Origin: Pseudolysinimonas_A sp049651805
GTDB taxonomy: Bacteria; Actinomycetota; Actinomycetes; Actinomycetales; Microbacteriaceae
NCBI RefSeq assembly: GCF_049651805.1
Contig: NZ_JBASCU010000017.1
Coordinates: 62,001-126,000, forward strand
DNA length: 64,000 nucleotides
Direction of reading: 5' to 3'
Shown: one piece after another, positions 17,378-25,496 of the stretch
Position numbering within the stretch: the first letter of the stretch is position 1
How the letters are laid out: the number at the start of each line of letters is the position of its first letter
The notes under the pieces: generated by a model
What the model was told of the DNA's origin: nothing
The model's input: only the letters and a program-made list of their open reading frames with translations
Databases searched by the model: none
Translations under genes and position numbers: made by a program

Positions 17378-17950
17378 TCAGCGAGTGGTCGGCGAGGGGA
17401 TCGTGCCAGGCGACGACGGCGACTGCGTTGCCGACCCGCCGCCTCCGGTCGAACTCTGAGCAGAACTTGTCGGCTCGTCGGCCGCCGCCGGTTCGACGAG
17501 GGTGTGACCGGCGAGCAGCGAGTTGCCGATCTGGTTGCCCTGCGACCCGGTGAGGCTGCCGCCGGCGGGCGTGGGATTGCCCGAGACGGCACCCGTCGAC
17601 AGGTCGAGGAACACCGGGTTGCCGCTCGCGATCATGCCGAGGTTCTCGGCATTCGCGATGAGGTTCTGGGTCGACGACAGCACCTCGAGCTCTTCGGTGA
17701 GCGCCTGCTCTTGGCGCTCGAGATCGCGCTGCTGCGTCTGAAGGCCCGCGATCGTGTAGGCGCCGTCGGCGAGCACGATGCTGAGCAGCAACTGGGCCAG
17801 CAGGATGACGCCGATCCCGCCGATCGTGACGATCGCCGGGAGCACGCGAGGGCGGGCACGACGCTGCGCGCGCGTCGGCGCGACCTCGAGGTGCCGACGC
17901 GGCGCCGGCGCGCGAGCCGGGCGCGGTGAGGCGAGGGGAAGCGCGCTCAT
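17378..17950 (-). CDS. ftsL: FtsL-like divisome protein
   Basis: Small bitopic protein between rsmH and ftsI, the position of FtsL. The 190 residues contain a basic, Pro-rich N-terminus, a transmembrane segment (VTIGGIGVILLAQLLLSIVL, about residues 41-60), a coiled coil (residues 68-95, QQRDLERQEQALTEELEVLS) and a low-complexity Ser/Thr/Gly/Pro tail. Sequence conservation of FtsL is poor, so the name rests on position and topology. Its start overlaps the rsmH stop by 4 bp. It probably forms the FtsQLB complex with a septum-forming initiator protein encoded elsewhere. Confidence 0.8.
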   Translation of the reverse strand: MSALPLASPRPARAPAPRRHLEVAPTRAQRRARPRVLPAIVTIGGIGVILLAQLLLSIVLADGAYTIAGLQTQQRDLERQEQALTEELEVLSSTQNLIANAENLGMIASGNPVFLDLSTGAVSGNPTPAGGSLTGSQGNQIGNSLLAGHTLVEPAAADEPTSSAQSSTGGGGSATQSPSSPGTIPSPTTR

Positions 17951-18912
17951 GCGGCCGCCCTGCGCAGTCGCTCGACAGCACGCAGCCGCACCGGAGTCGC
18001 CCGCGGGTTGCGGGTCTTCTCGGCGTCACTCGCCAACTCGGCGCCACGCACCAGCAACGTGAACTCGGGGGCGTGCTCGGGCAGTTCGACCGGAAGCCCG
18101 CGCGGAGCTGTCGAGGCCGACCGGGCAGCGAACTCGCGCTTGACCAGGCGATCTTCGAGCGACTGGTAGGCGAGCACGACAATGCGGCCGCCGACCTCGA
18201 GCGCGTCGAGCGCGGCGGGGATCGTTCGCGCGAGCACGTCGAGTTCGGCGTTCACCTCGATGCGCAGCGCCTGGAAGACCCGCTTCGCGGGGTGTCCGGC
18301 GTTCTTGAGCGCGGCAGGCGTCGCCGCTTGCAGCAGGTCGACGAGCTGCGCCGACGTCTCGATCGGCGCGGTCGCGCGCGCCTGCACGATCTTCCGGGCG
18401 TACCGGGCACTGAGCTTCTCTTCGCCGTACTCGAAGAAGATGCGCCGCAGCGCCCCTTCGTCGTACTCGGCGATGATCCGGGCGGCCGTGAGCGGCGCGG
18501 TCGGGTCCATCCTCATATCGAGTGCGGCATCCCGCGCGTACGAGAAGCCCCGGTCGATGCGGTCGAGTTGCATCGACGACACCCCGAGGTCGTAGAGGAT
18601 GCCGGCGACCTCGGGGATGTCGAGGTCGCTGAGCACGGTCGGGAGCGCATCCGATACCGCGTGCACGAGGTGCGTGCGGTCGGCGAACGGCGCAAGCCGC
18701 TCCCCCGCCAGGCGCAGCGCCTCCGGATCCCGGTCGATCCCGACCAGGGTGAGTTCGGGGAATCGACGCAGGAACGCTTCGGCGTGGCCGCCGAGCCCCA
18801 GTGTTCCGTCGACGAAAACCGCACCCGGAGACGTCAGTGCGGGCGCGAGCAGGTCGAGACAGCGGTCGAGCATGACCGGGGTGTGCAGGGCGTCGTTCGA
18901 TGCATCCGTCAT
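17947..18912 (-). CDS. rsmH: 16S rRNA m4C1402 methyltransferase RsmH
   Basis: SAM-dependent methyltransferase (formerly MraW) that N4-methylates C1402 in the 16S rRNA decoding centre. Motifs: HTPVMLDRCLDLLAP, the SAM loop FVDGTLGLGGHAEAFL, GILYDLGVSSMQLD and DRGFSYARDAALDMRMD. The start at 18912 (MTDASNDALHTPV) gives 321 residues; an in-frame ATG at 18948 would add 12, and neither has a decisive ribosome binding site. A 100-bp gap separates it from mraZ upstream. Confidence 0.95.
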   Translation of the reverse strand: MTDASNDALHTPVMLDRCLDLLAPALTSPGAVFVDGTLGLGGHAEAFLRRFPELTLVGIDRDPEALRLAGERLAPFADRTHLVHAVSDALPTVLSDLDIPEVAGILYDLGVSSMQLDRIDRGFSYARDAALDMRMDPTAPLTAARIIAEYDEGALRRIFFEYGEEKLSARYARKIVQARATAPIETSAQLVDLLQAATPAALKNAGHPAKRVFQALRIEVNAELDVLARTIPAALDALEVGGRIVVLAYQSLEDRLVKREFAARSASTAPRGLPVELPEHAPEFTLLVRGAELASDAEKTRNPRATPVRLRAVERLRRAAA

Positions 18913-19012
18913 GAGGAGTGGGGCCGGGCCCTCGAACCTGATCCCCATCCGCTGCGACCTGGCTCCGGGGAAGTGAGCCAGGGTGCGCGGCTGAGGGTCG
19001 GGTTCGAGGGAT

Positions 19013-19444
19013 CTAGAAGAGGCCCGCGATCACCTCCCCGTCGGCGGCGGCGTAGCCGGACTCGGTGGCGGCGTAGAACTCGTTCCAGGCGGCCGAGTCC
19101 CAGATCTCGGCGCGCGTCCCGGCGCCGATCATCGTGAGCTCGCGATCCAGGCCGGCGTACTCGCGCAACATCGCCGGCACGGTGACTCGGCGCTGCTTGT
19201 CGGGGATCTCCTGCGTCGCGCCAGAGAGGAAGAGGCGGATGTAGTCGCGCCCCTCCTTCGTGGTCACGGGGGCGTTGCTCATCTTCTCGTGCACCTTCTC
19301 GAACTCACGCTCGGAGTAGACGAACACGCAGCGGTCCACCCCGCGGGTCATGACGAGCCCGCCGGAGAACTCGTCCCAGAACTTGGCCGGGAGGATGACG
19401 CGCCCCTTCTCGTCGAGCTTGGGCGCGAAGGTGCCGAGCAACAT
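19013..19444 (-). CDS. mraZ: MraZ transcriptional regulator
   Basis: First gene of the dcw cluster; an AbrB-fold DNA-binding protein known to regulate its own promoter. The 143-residue protein starts MLLGTFAPKLDEKGRVILPA and has two SpoVT/AbrB-like repeats, the second at QEIPDKQRRVTVPAMLREYAGL. A GGGGGTGG sequence precedes the ATG. Its upstream region contains four GTGGRG boxes, the expected binding sites of MraZ. Confidence 0.97.
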   Translation of the reverse strand: MLLGTFAPKLDEKGRVILPAKFWDEFSGGLVMTRGVDRCVFVYSEREFEKVHEKMSNAPVTTKEGRDYIRLFLSGATQEIPDKQRRVTVPAMLREYAGLDRELTMIGAGTRAEIWDSAAWNEFYAATESGYAAADGEVIAGLF

Positions 19445-19485
19445 GCGGCCACCCCCTCACTTCTCCGGCCAGACGTCTGAGGTGG

Positions 19486-19531
19486 CTCCACATTACTCCA
19501 CTTTCCTCCCCACACAACCCTTTTGCCCCAC
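19486..19531 (-). promoter_or_regulatory. mraZ/dcw promoter with MraZ boxes
   Basis: On the minus strand a -35 like TTGTGT (19517-19512), a 16-bp spacer and a -10 TAATGT (19495-19490) place transcription about 40 bases before mraZ. Four GTGGRG boxes occur at 19526-19531 and 19508-19513 (GTGGGG), and 19496-19501 and 19486-19491 (GTGGAG). The middle two lie inside the promoter spacer; the last three are 10-12 bp apart, about one helical turn. MraZ proteins are known to bind direct TGGG-type repeats, so autoregulation is likely. Confidence 0.75.
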
Positions 19532-19574
19532 TTCTCCTCCATTTGGGGACGCCGGTGCTCCCTTTCGGGCAACG

Positions 19575-19601
19575 AAAAAAGGCCGACCCGAAGGTCGGCC
19601 T
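19575..19601 (-). terminator. Intrinsic terminator after the DUF3040 gene
   Basis: GGCCGACC (19581-19588) and GGTCGGCC (19593-19600) form a perfect 8-bp stem with a 4-base loop, flanked by six A at 19575-19580. On the minus strand this is a stem followed by a T run, a classical terminator for the gene ending at 19627. It shields the mraZ promoter from readthrough. Confidence 0.85.
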
Positions 19602-19626
19602 GTTTCGAAAGGATGGGGGTGGGAGG

Positions 19627-19983
19627 TCAGTCCTCAGAGTCGCGGCGCTGCTCCCAGCGTTCGCCGAGGGTGTCCATGAAGCTCGCACGCCGACTCTTGG
19701 CGTCAGCGTCGCGCGCGACGGTCAGTCGGCGCGGCGGCGCGAATCCGAGGAGGGCGCCGATGAACATCACGACGAACCCGAGGAGCCCGACCAGGGGCTG
19801 CTGCACGATCACGCCGAGGATGAGGAGAACGATCCCAGCGACGCCGCCGACGATCGCGAGGGCGATAGCGGTGTAGTTGGCGCGCCCACGGATGCCGACT
19901 TTGGCGACATCATCGGCGTCGTGGTGGTAGAGGTTGCGCTCCATCTCATCGAGGAGGCGCTGCTCCTGCTCTGAAAGTGGCAT
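19627..19983 (-). CDS. DUF3040 membrane protein
   Basis: Small actinobacterial membrane protein of unknown function. The N-terminus MPLSEQEQRLLDEMERNLYHHD is the DUF3040 signature; two transmembrane segments follow at about residues 38-58 and 60-80, then a basic tail with RRASFMDTLGERWEQRR. Length 118 residues is typical. DUF3040 genes commonly sit upstream of the dcw cluster in Actinobacteria, as here. It is divergent from the polyprenyl synthase gene with a 62-bp shared gap. Confidence 0.9.
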   Translation of the reverse strand: MPLSEQEQRLLDEMERNLYHHDADDVAKVGIRGRANYTAIALAIVGGVAGIVLLILGVIVQQPLVGLLGFVVMFIGALLGFAPPRRLTVARDADAKSRRASFMDTLGERWEQRRDSED

Positions 19984-20045
19984 GGTGAACTCCTTGACCG
20001 CGAGAAACTCATTGTAGGCCGCTCGAGCCTGGATAAGGTAGGCGC

Positions 20046-21167
20046 GTGCCTGTGAGTCCGCGTTTGGTGGACCTGGTGCAGTCCCGACTCGATGACTTCC
20101 TCGCCGAGCGCGGCGAGGAGTTGCGCGGCATCGCCCCCGATCTCGAGATCGTCAACGACGGCGCCCGTCGGCTCCTCTCCGGCGGCAAGCGCTTCCGCGC
20201 ACTGTTCTGCTACTGGGGCTGGCGTGCCGTGGGCGCCGAGGCGGCCGAGTTCGACCCGCTCGATGAGGGCTCGACCGAGGCGGATCTCGCGGCGATCGTC
20301 TCGATCGCCGCGGGGCTGGAAGCATTCCACGCCGCGGCACTTGTGCACGACGACATCATGGACAACTCCGACCTGCGGCGCGGTCAACCGAGCGCCCATC
20401 GGGCGTTCGGCTTTCTGCACAACGAGCGCGGCTGGGACGGCTCCGCCGACGCGTACGGCCTTTCGGCGGCGCTGCTGCTGGGTGACGTGTTGCTCGGCTG
20501 GAGCGACCAACTGGTGGATGACGGTGTCGCCCGTGTGGATGACGTCGCGGCCGGCCGTGCGGCCCGTGCCGAATTCGCGCGGATGCGCACCGAGGTGATG
20601 GCCGGCCAGTACCTGGACATCTTCGAGGAGATGGCGTGGCGCACGGTACCCGAGAGCGAGCATCTCTCCCGTGCCCAACGGGTCATCGTGTTCAAGTCGG
20701 CGAAATACAGCGTCGAGGCTCCGCTGGCGATCGGGGCTTCCCTCGCCGGCGGTTCACTGGCGCAGATCGCGGCGCTGCGCGACTTCGGCCTGCCGCTCGG
20801 GATCGCATTCCAGCTGCGCGACGACCTGCTGGGCGTCTTCGGCGACCCGTCGGTGACCGGCAAGCCCGCGGGCGACGACCTGCGCGAGGGAAAACGCACC
20901 GTCCTGGTCACCCTCGTGCGACAGAAGCTCCCGGCATCCGCCGCCCGAGTCTTCGACGAGCTCCTCGGCGACCGCACCCTGGATAGCGACCAAATCGCCA
21001 TGCTCCAAACGGCCGTCCGCGACAGCGGCGCCGTCGACCACGTGGAACGTGCGATCGCCCACCACCTCACCCAGGCCCGCGCAGCACTGGCCGACGCCCC
21101 CATCTCCCGCTCCGCCCGCGAAGAACTCACCGCCCTGGCCGACGCCGCCACCACCCGCACCTTCTAA
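20046..21167 (+). CDS. idsA: Polyprenyl (geranylgeranyl-type) diphosphate synthase
   Basis: Condenses IPP with allylic diphosphates to make C15-C20 or longer prenyl chains for quinones, carotenoids or lipids. The first Asp-rich motif is HDDIMDNSDLRRGQPSAH near residue 103 and the second is FQLRDDLLGVFGD; GKRFRALFCYWG precedes them. A 373-residue trans-prenyltransferase of the actinobacterial IdsA/GrcC type. A GTG at 20052 is an alternative start two codons later. Chain length cannot be read reliably from sequence. The last 100 bases use an unusually C-rich codon set. Confidence 0.9.
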   Translation: MPVSPRLVDLVQSRLDDFLAERGEELRGIAPDLEIVNDGARRLLSGGKRFRALFCYWGWRAVGAEAAEFDPLDEGSTEADLAAIVSIAAGLEAFHAAALVHDDIMDNSDLRRGQPSAHRAFGFLHNERGWDGSADAYGLSAALLLGDVLLGWSDQLVDDGVARVDDVAAGRAARAEFARMRTEVMAGQYLDIFEEMAWRTVPESEHLSRAQRVIVFKSAKYSVEAPLAIGASLAGGSLAQIAALRDFGLPLGIAFQLRDDLLGVFGDPSVTGKPAGDDLREGKRTVLVTLVRQKLPASAARVFDELLGDRTLDSDQIAMLQTAVRDSGAVDHVERAIAHHLTQARAALADAPISRSAREELTALADAATTRTF

Positions 21168-21611
21168 AACACGGCAAGGACGCCGGGACGTCGGGCGCAC
21201 ACCCGAAACCACCGGGCACCCCACCCCAGCCTCCTCTCACGGGGGAGGCGGGCACCCACGAGGACACCACGTTTCCGGGGAGACAGCCACACGGTTTCCG
21301 GGGAGACAGCCACACGGTCGGATCCTCGTCCAGCGGATGCTTCCAGGGAGACGAGGTGCGTCTCGGGGCACGGCTCCCTCGCCCCCGAGGGGACCCACAT
21401 CCTTCTGCGGCGGTTCGGCGCCTTCGGCGGTGTCGCTCTGCGGGGACCGGACGCGGTCGACACGGCGTGTCGTGGGCGTGTCGAAGCAACCGTCATCCCA
21501 GAGCGACATTTCCGATGCAGGTCTCGAAGACGAGGCGTTCCGCGTCAATCGGGGTCGGGGTCCTCGCTCTTGACTCTTGAACGGGATCCGGCCGCGTAGC
21601 CCCCGAGTAAC
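21168..21611. other. 444-bp intergenic stretch without a recognisable gene
   Basis: Between idsA and the convergent HTH gene. It holds a modest hairpin, GCCTCC (21229-21234) with GGAGGC (21244-21249), which may end idsA transcription but lacks a T run, and the 23-bp tandem repeat listed separately. Short open frames on both strands have no family resemblance and shifting composition. No tRNA or known RNA fold was seen. Confidence 0.5.
21271..21316. repeat. Perfect 23-bp tandem repeat, two copies
   Basis: Two exact adjoining copies (21271-21293 and 21294-21316), each beginning GTTTCCGGGGAGACAGCC and ending ACACG, in the non-coding stretch after idsA. It could vary in copy number between strains. 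No function is evident. Confidence 0.85.
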
Positions 21612-21956
21612 TCAGAAGCCGAGCGCTTGAGCGACTCTGCGAACTTCGGCCTTACGCCCAGCCCGCAACGCATCCACCGGAGCAACTCCCCCGAGCACCT
21701 CGTTGTCCGCGAGCATCCAGTTCAACGCTTCGTCGTCGCTGTAGCCCGCGTCGTGGAGCACGATGACGGTGCCGCGCGCGTCGTGGAGGGGTTCGCCGTC
21801 TTTGATGAAGTCGGCGGGCACTTTGAGCACGCCGTCGATGCGGGTGCCGGGGAGGGTGTGGTCGTCGATGAGCCGTCTGATGCGGCCGGGTGGTTCGCTG
21901 AGGATGTCGACGAGTTCCGGCACGGTCAGCCAGGTCCGCGGGGCGGGTGCGGTCAC
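21612..21956 (-). CDS. Rv2175c-like helix-turn-helix DNA-binding protein
   Basis: Small DNA-binding protein resembling mycobacterial Rv2175c, known there as a substrate of the Ser/Thr kinase PknL. GTG at 21956 gives 114 residues: an N-terminal winged HTH (TWLTVPELVDILSEPPGRIRR, then IDGVLKVPADFI) and a C-terminal helical domain with HDAGYSDDEALNWMLADNEV and the terminal RRVAQALGF. The kinase gene lies 1.5 kb away beyond the LysM gene. In Mycobacterium, Rv2175c and pknL are also neighbours, which supports the assignment. Confidence 0.8.
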   Translation of the reverse strand: MTAPAPRTWLTVPELVDILSEPPGRIRRLIDDHTLPGTRIDGVLKVPADFIKDGEPLHDARGTVIVLHDAGYSDDEALNWMLADNEVLGGVAPVDALRAGRKAEVRRVAQALGF

Positions 21957-22021
21957 CCCTCTAGAGTGCCACGGTGAAATGTTTCGGTCTTGTAAACTCC
22001 TGCAACACCCGCCACGTTGAT

Positions 22022-22045
22022 TGACACGCATGTACAGCTGTGTCA
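22022..22045 (+). promoter_or_regulatory. Inverted repeat upstream of the LysM gene
   Basis: TGACAC (22022-22027) and GTGTCA (22040-22045) form a perfect 6-bp inverted repeat with a 12-base spacer, 58 bp before the chosen LysM start and inside the divergent gap with the HTH gene. A regulator site is possible. The leader does not show a c-di-AMP (ydaO) riboswitch that I can recognise. Confidence 0.3.
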
Positions 22046-22102
22046 CGGTTGGGAGGAGTGCCGACACGAATCCTCGGGGGGCTGAGGGAGATTGAGGCGG
22101 AG

Positions 22103-23434
22103 ATGACGGACGTATCCGACGCGGAGGACACCGCGCGACCCCTGTTCCCAGGGCTGGTGTCGTCAACGGCGACCCCGAACGCGGGCGGCAGGCACCGCAG
22201 CGAGCGCCGCGGGCGTGCATTCGGCGACGGCTTCCGCAAGACCCTGCCGTTCGTCGTCGCGAGCGCGATGACGATGGGGCTCAACCTGACAGGTCCGGTC
22301 GAACCGGTCTCGGCCGCGCCGAAGAAGCCTGCGAAGCCCAAGTCAGACCTGACGACGTCGATGCGCAGCCTGGTCGGAGCAGCGGCCCGGGTCGCAACCG
22401 GCGGCGGAAGCTCCGCGTCGCCGACGCAGTACACGGTGAAGGCCGGTGACACCGTCGCGGCGATCGCCGGACGGCACGGGCTGTCCACGGCATCCGTTCT
22501 CGCCCTCAACGGCCTCGGTTGGAAGTCGCTGATCTTTCCCGGCCAGGTGCTCAAGCTGGCTCCGGGTGCGAGCGTCGCGCCCGCCACCACCCAGGAGGGT
22601 GGTCGATACACGATCGCCCGGGGCGACACGATCTCTCGCATCGCCGCGCGGTTCGGCGTTTCCGTCGAATCGGTGCTGAGCGCCAACGGGCTCGGCTGGT
22701 CGAGCATCATCTATCCGGGCCAGACGATCGCGATACCGGCTGCCCCATCGGCAGCCCCCGCGATCGAGCTGGTGTCGTCGAGCACGCCGGCACCCGCGCC
22801 CGCCCCCGCCCCAGCCCCAGCCCCGGTTTCGACCTACACGATCACGTCCGGCGACACGATCTCGGCGATCGCGGCCCGCTTCGGGGTGACGACGAGCGCC
22901 CTCCTCGCCGCGAACGGACTCACCGCGTCGAGCATCATCTATCCCGGTCAGAAGATCGTCATTCCCGGTGGCGGATCGTCGTCCGGCGGTTCGTCGGCGG
23001 GCGGGTCGTCGGCTGGTAGCTCCAACGGGTCGGTCACGGTACTCACCGCGGAGCAGGAGACGAACGCCCGCATCATCATCCAGGTCGGCCGCGAGCAGGG
23101 GGTGCCCGACTACGGCATCATCATCGCGCTCGCCACGGCGATGCAGGAATCGAGCCTTCGCAACATCGACTACGGCGACCGTGACTCGGTCGGCCTCTTC
23201 CAGCAGCGCACCAGCACGGGTTGGGGCAGCGTCGACGACATCATGAACCCGTACCACTCGGCGTTCCTCTTCTACCAGGGCCGCAGCGGCTACACGCGGG
23301 GACTGCTCGACATCTCCGGCTGGCAGTCGATGCCGCTCACCGTCGCGGCCCAGAAAGTGCAGATCTCGGCGTACCCCGACGCCTACGCGAAGTGGGAGAC
23401 GAGCGCGCGCGCCTGGTTCGCGGCGCTGGCCTGA
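22103..23434 (+). CDS. Secreted triple-LysM protein with lysozyme-like C-terminal domain
   Basis: Probable exported cell-wall-binding hydrolase. ATG at 22103 follows GAGGCGGAG. After a cytoplasmic N-terminus there is a hydrophobic segment (TLPFVVASAMTMGLNLTGP) and an Ala-rich site that may be a signal peptide. Three LysM repeats follow, with YTVKAGDTVAAIAGRHGL, YTIARGDTISRIAARFGV and YTITSGDTISAIAARFGV, joined by Pro/Ala/Ser linkers. The last 135 residues contain IIIALATAMQESSLRNIDYG and DSVGLFQQR, a lytic-transglycosylase-like fold with a candidate catalytic Glu in MQESS. Enzymatic activity is inferred. Confidence 0.85.
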   Translation: MTDVSDAEDTARPLFPGLVSSTATPNAGGRHRSERRGRAFGDGFRKTLPFVVASAMTMGLNLTGPVEPVSAAPKKPAKPKSDLTTSMRSLVGAAARVATGGGSSASPTQYTVKAGDTVAAIAGRHGLSTASVLALNGLGWKSLIFPGQVLKLAPGASVAPATTQEGGRYTIARGDTISRIAARFGVSVESVLSANGLGWSSIIYPGQTIAIPAAPSAAPAIELVSSSTPAPAPAPAPAPAPVSTYTITSGDTISAIAARFGVTTSALLAANGLTASSIIYPGQKIVIPGGGSSSGGSSAGGSSAGSSNGSVTVLTAEQETNARIIIQVGREQGVPDYGIIIALATAMQESSLRNIDYGDRDSVGLFQQRTSTGWGSVDDIMNPYHSAFLFYQGRSGYTRGLLDISGWQSMPLTVAAQKVQISAYPDAYAKWETSARAWFAALA

Positions 23435-23504
23435 CAACGGCCTGATCCTGCGCCTTTCGGGTGTCCTCCCAGGCTCGGCGGCGGTGCGAACCTAGAATCC
23501 GAGG

Positions 23505-25496
23505 GTGAGTGTCAACGCCACCGATCCGCTGATCGGCCGGCTTATCGATGGCCGGTATCAGGTACGCTCACGCATCGCCCGAGGCGGGATGGCGACGGTC
23601 TATCTCGCGACCGATCTGCGTCTCGAGCGCCGCGTGGCGGTCAAGGTCATGCACGGACACCTCGCCGACGACAGCCAGTTCAAGCAGCGCTTCATCCAGG
23701 AGGCGCGCAGCGCCGCTCGACTCGCGCACCCGAACGTCGTCAACGTCTTCGACCAAGGGCAGGACAGCGAGTCCGCCTACCTGGTCATGGAGTACTTGCC
23801 CGGTATCACGCTGCGCGACTTGCTGGATGAGTACGGGTCGCTCACCCCGCAACAGATGATCGACATCACCGAGGCGGTGCTCGCCGGGCTGGGAGCCGCT
23901 CACAAGGCCGGCATCCTGCATCGCGATCTGAAGCCCGAGAACGTGCTGCTCGCCGACGACGGACGCATCAAGATCGGCGACTTCGGGCTCGCCCGCGCGA
24001 CCTCGGCCAACACCGCCACGGGGGCGGCCCTGCTCGGCACGATCGCCTATCTCTCCCCCGAACTCGTCACCCGCGGGGTTGCCGACACCCGAAGTGACAT
24101 CTACGCGGTCGGCATCATGATGTACGAGATGCTCACCGGCGAGCAGCCGTTCACCGGCGAGCAGCCGATGCAGATCGCCTACCGCCACGCCAACGAGCCT
24201 CTGCCCGCGCCGAGTTCGAAGAACTCGAAGGTGCCGCGGGAACTCGACGAGCTCGTGCTCTGGGCGACGGCGAAAGATCCCGACCAGCGACCGGCCGACG
24301 CCCGCGCCCTGCTCGAACAGGTGCGCGACACCGAAGCACTGCTCGACCTCCCCGCCGGCACCCCCGCCCGGCCGCAGAAGACCCAGGTGCTTCCGGCCGC
24401 GTCGAGCGGTTCGCGCCATTCGACCGACCCGTCGTCGCTGACGTCGGCGCTGCGGCCCGAGCGACCGTTCAGCGAGGCAGCGACCCAGGTGCTGGGCGCG
24501 CGTCGAACGCCCGACGGACCCGGCACCGAACTCGCGGTCGCCGACCCCCCTCCCCGACCCCGGCGCACCCGGCGGTGGATCCCGATCGTCGCCGTGCTCG
24601 GCGCCCTGCTGCTCGCGGCATCCGGAGTCGGCTGGTGGTTCGTGTTCGGGCCGGGCGCTCGCGTCACCATTCCGAAAAGCATCGAGGGACTCACGTTCGA
24701 GCAGGCCACGCTCGAACTGGAGAGCCTCGGGCTGGTCGTGGCCGAACAGCCCGGATCGATCGACTCGCCCCATGTGCCCTTCGACCTCGTGGCTCAGACC
24801 AAACCCGAGATCGGCGAGCCCGTCGAGCCTGGGTCGTCAGTCGTCATTCTGCTCTCCACCGGGCCCGAGATGATCGCGTTCAACCTCGACCAGGGCATGC
24901 CGCAAGCCGAGGCCGAAACGATCGTCGCCGAGCACTGGACCCTGGAAGCCACCGACGTGCAGTTCCACTCGGAGGTCGCGGCGGGCCAGCTCATCGACGC
25001 CCTCGGCGCCGGCGGCGGCAGCCTGCTCGACGCAACCGAATACGGCGAACTCCAACCGGTGACCCTCGTCGTGTCGGCCGGCCCTCTGCCTGATCTCGTG
25101 GGGAAGACTCCCGACGAAGCGCGAACCGCGCTTGCTGCGGTTGATCTCACGGTGGTGGACAGCCTCGAGCTGCAGAGCAACGACGACACCGTTCCCGAGG
25201 GAACCGTCATCGGCTTGGTCGACACCGGCGCTCCCGTGAGGCCCGGCGACGACGTGGGTCTCAACATTTCGAGCGGTCCCTCCCCGGTCGCCGTTCCGGA
25301 GATCGTCGGCATGTCGTGGACCGACGCGAGAACCGCCCTCGAGGCCGCAGGACTCGGCTACGAGTTCGACCGCCAGATCGACGAAGAGCTGGCGCAGAGC
25401 TTCCCGAACAGCTCGCGCGTCACGCGAGCCGACCCCGAGCCGGGGGTGATCGTGCGGCGCGGCGACATCATCACCGTGCGGCTCGCGGTCGGCTAG
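23505..25496 (+). CDS. pknL: Ser/Thr protein kinase with PASTA domains
   Basis: Transmembrane eukaryotic-like kinase. The kinase domain (about residues 15-275) has ARGGMATVYLA, catalytic Lys47 (VAVKVM), HRDLKPEN with Asp141, and DFG at 159-161. A Thr-rich activation segment (TSANTATGAALLGTIAY) follows. One transmembrane helix lies at about 358-381. The extracellular part (386-663) has four PASTA-like repeats, the second degenerate; the third begins LPDLVGKTPDEARTAL and the fourth VPEIVGMSWTDARTAL. PASTA domains bind muropeptides or lipid II. Synteny with the Rv2175c-like gene and DAHP synthase favours PknL over PknB. The stop abuts that of aroG (TAGCTA). Confidence 0.92.
   Translation: MSVNATDPLIGRLIDGRYQVRSRIARGGMATVYLATDLRLERRVAVKVMHGHLADDSQFKQRFIQEARSAARLAHPNVVNVFDQGQDSESAYLVMEYLPGITLRDLLDEYGSLTPQQMIDITEAVLAGLGAAHKAGILHRDLKPENVLLADDGRIKIGDFGLARATSANTATGAALLGTIAYLSPELVTRGVADTRSDIYAVGIMMYEMLTGEQPFTGEQPMQIAYRHANEPLPAPSSKNSKVPRELDELVLWATAKDPDQRPADARALLEQVRDTEALLDLPAGTPARPQKTQVLPAASSGSRHSTDPSSLTSALRPERPFSEAATQVLGARRTPDGPGTELAVADPPPRPRRTRRWIPIVAVLGALLLAASGVGWWFVFGPGARVTIPKSIEGLTFEQATLELESLGLVVAEQPGSIDSPHVPFDLVAQTKPEIGEPVEPGSSVVILLSTGPEMIAFNLDQGMPQAEAETIVAEHWTLEATDVQFHSEVAAGQLIDALGAGGGSLLDATEYGELQPVTLVVSAGPLPDLVGKTPDEARTALAAVDLTVVDSLELQSNDDTVPEGTVIGLVDTGAPVRPGDDVGLNISSGPSPVAVPEIVGMSWTDARTALEAAGLGYEFDRQIDEELAQSFPNSSRVTRADPEPGVIVRRGDIITVRLAVG

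Noticed and set aside
21049..21573. 174-codon open frame overlapping the end of idsA and the following gap
   Set aside because: It shows no family resemblance, crosses the tandem repeat, and its composition is typical of a chance frame.
21957..22102. Possible c-di-AMP (ydaO) riboswitch before the LysM gene
   Set aside because: Such riboswitches precede many cell-wall hydrolase genes in Actinobacteria, but the expected conserved blocks and length are not present here.
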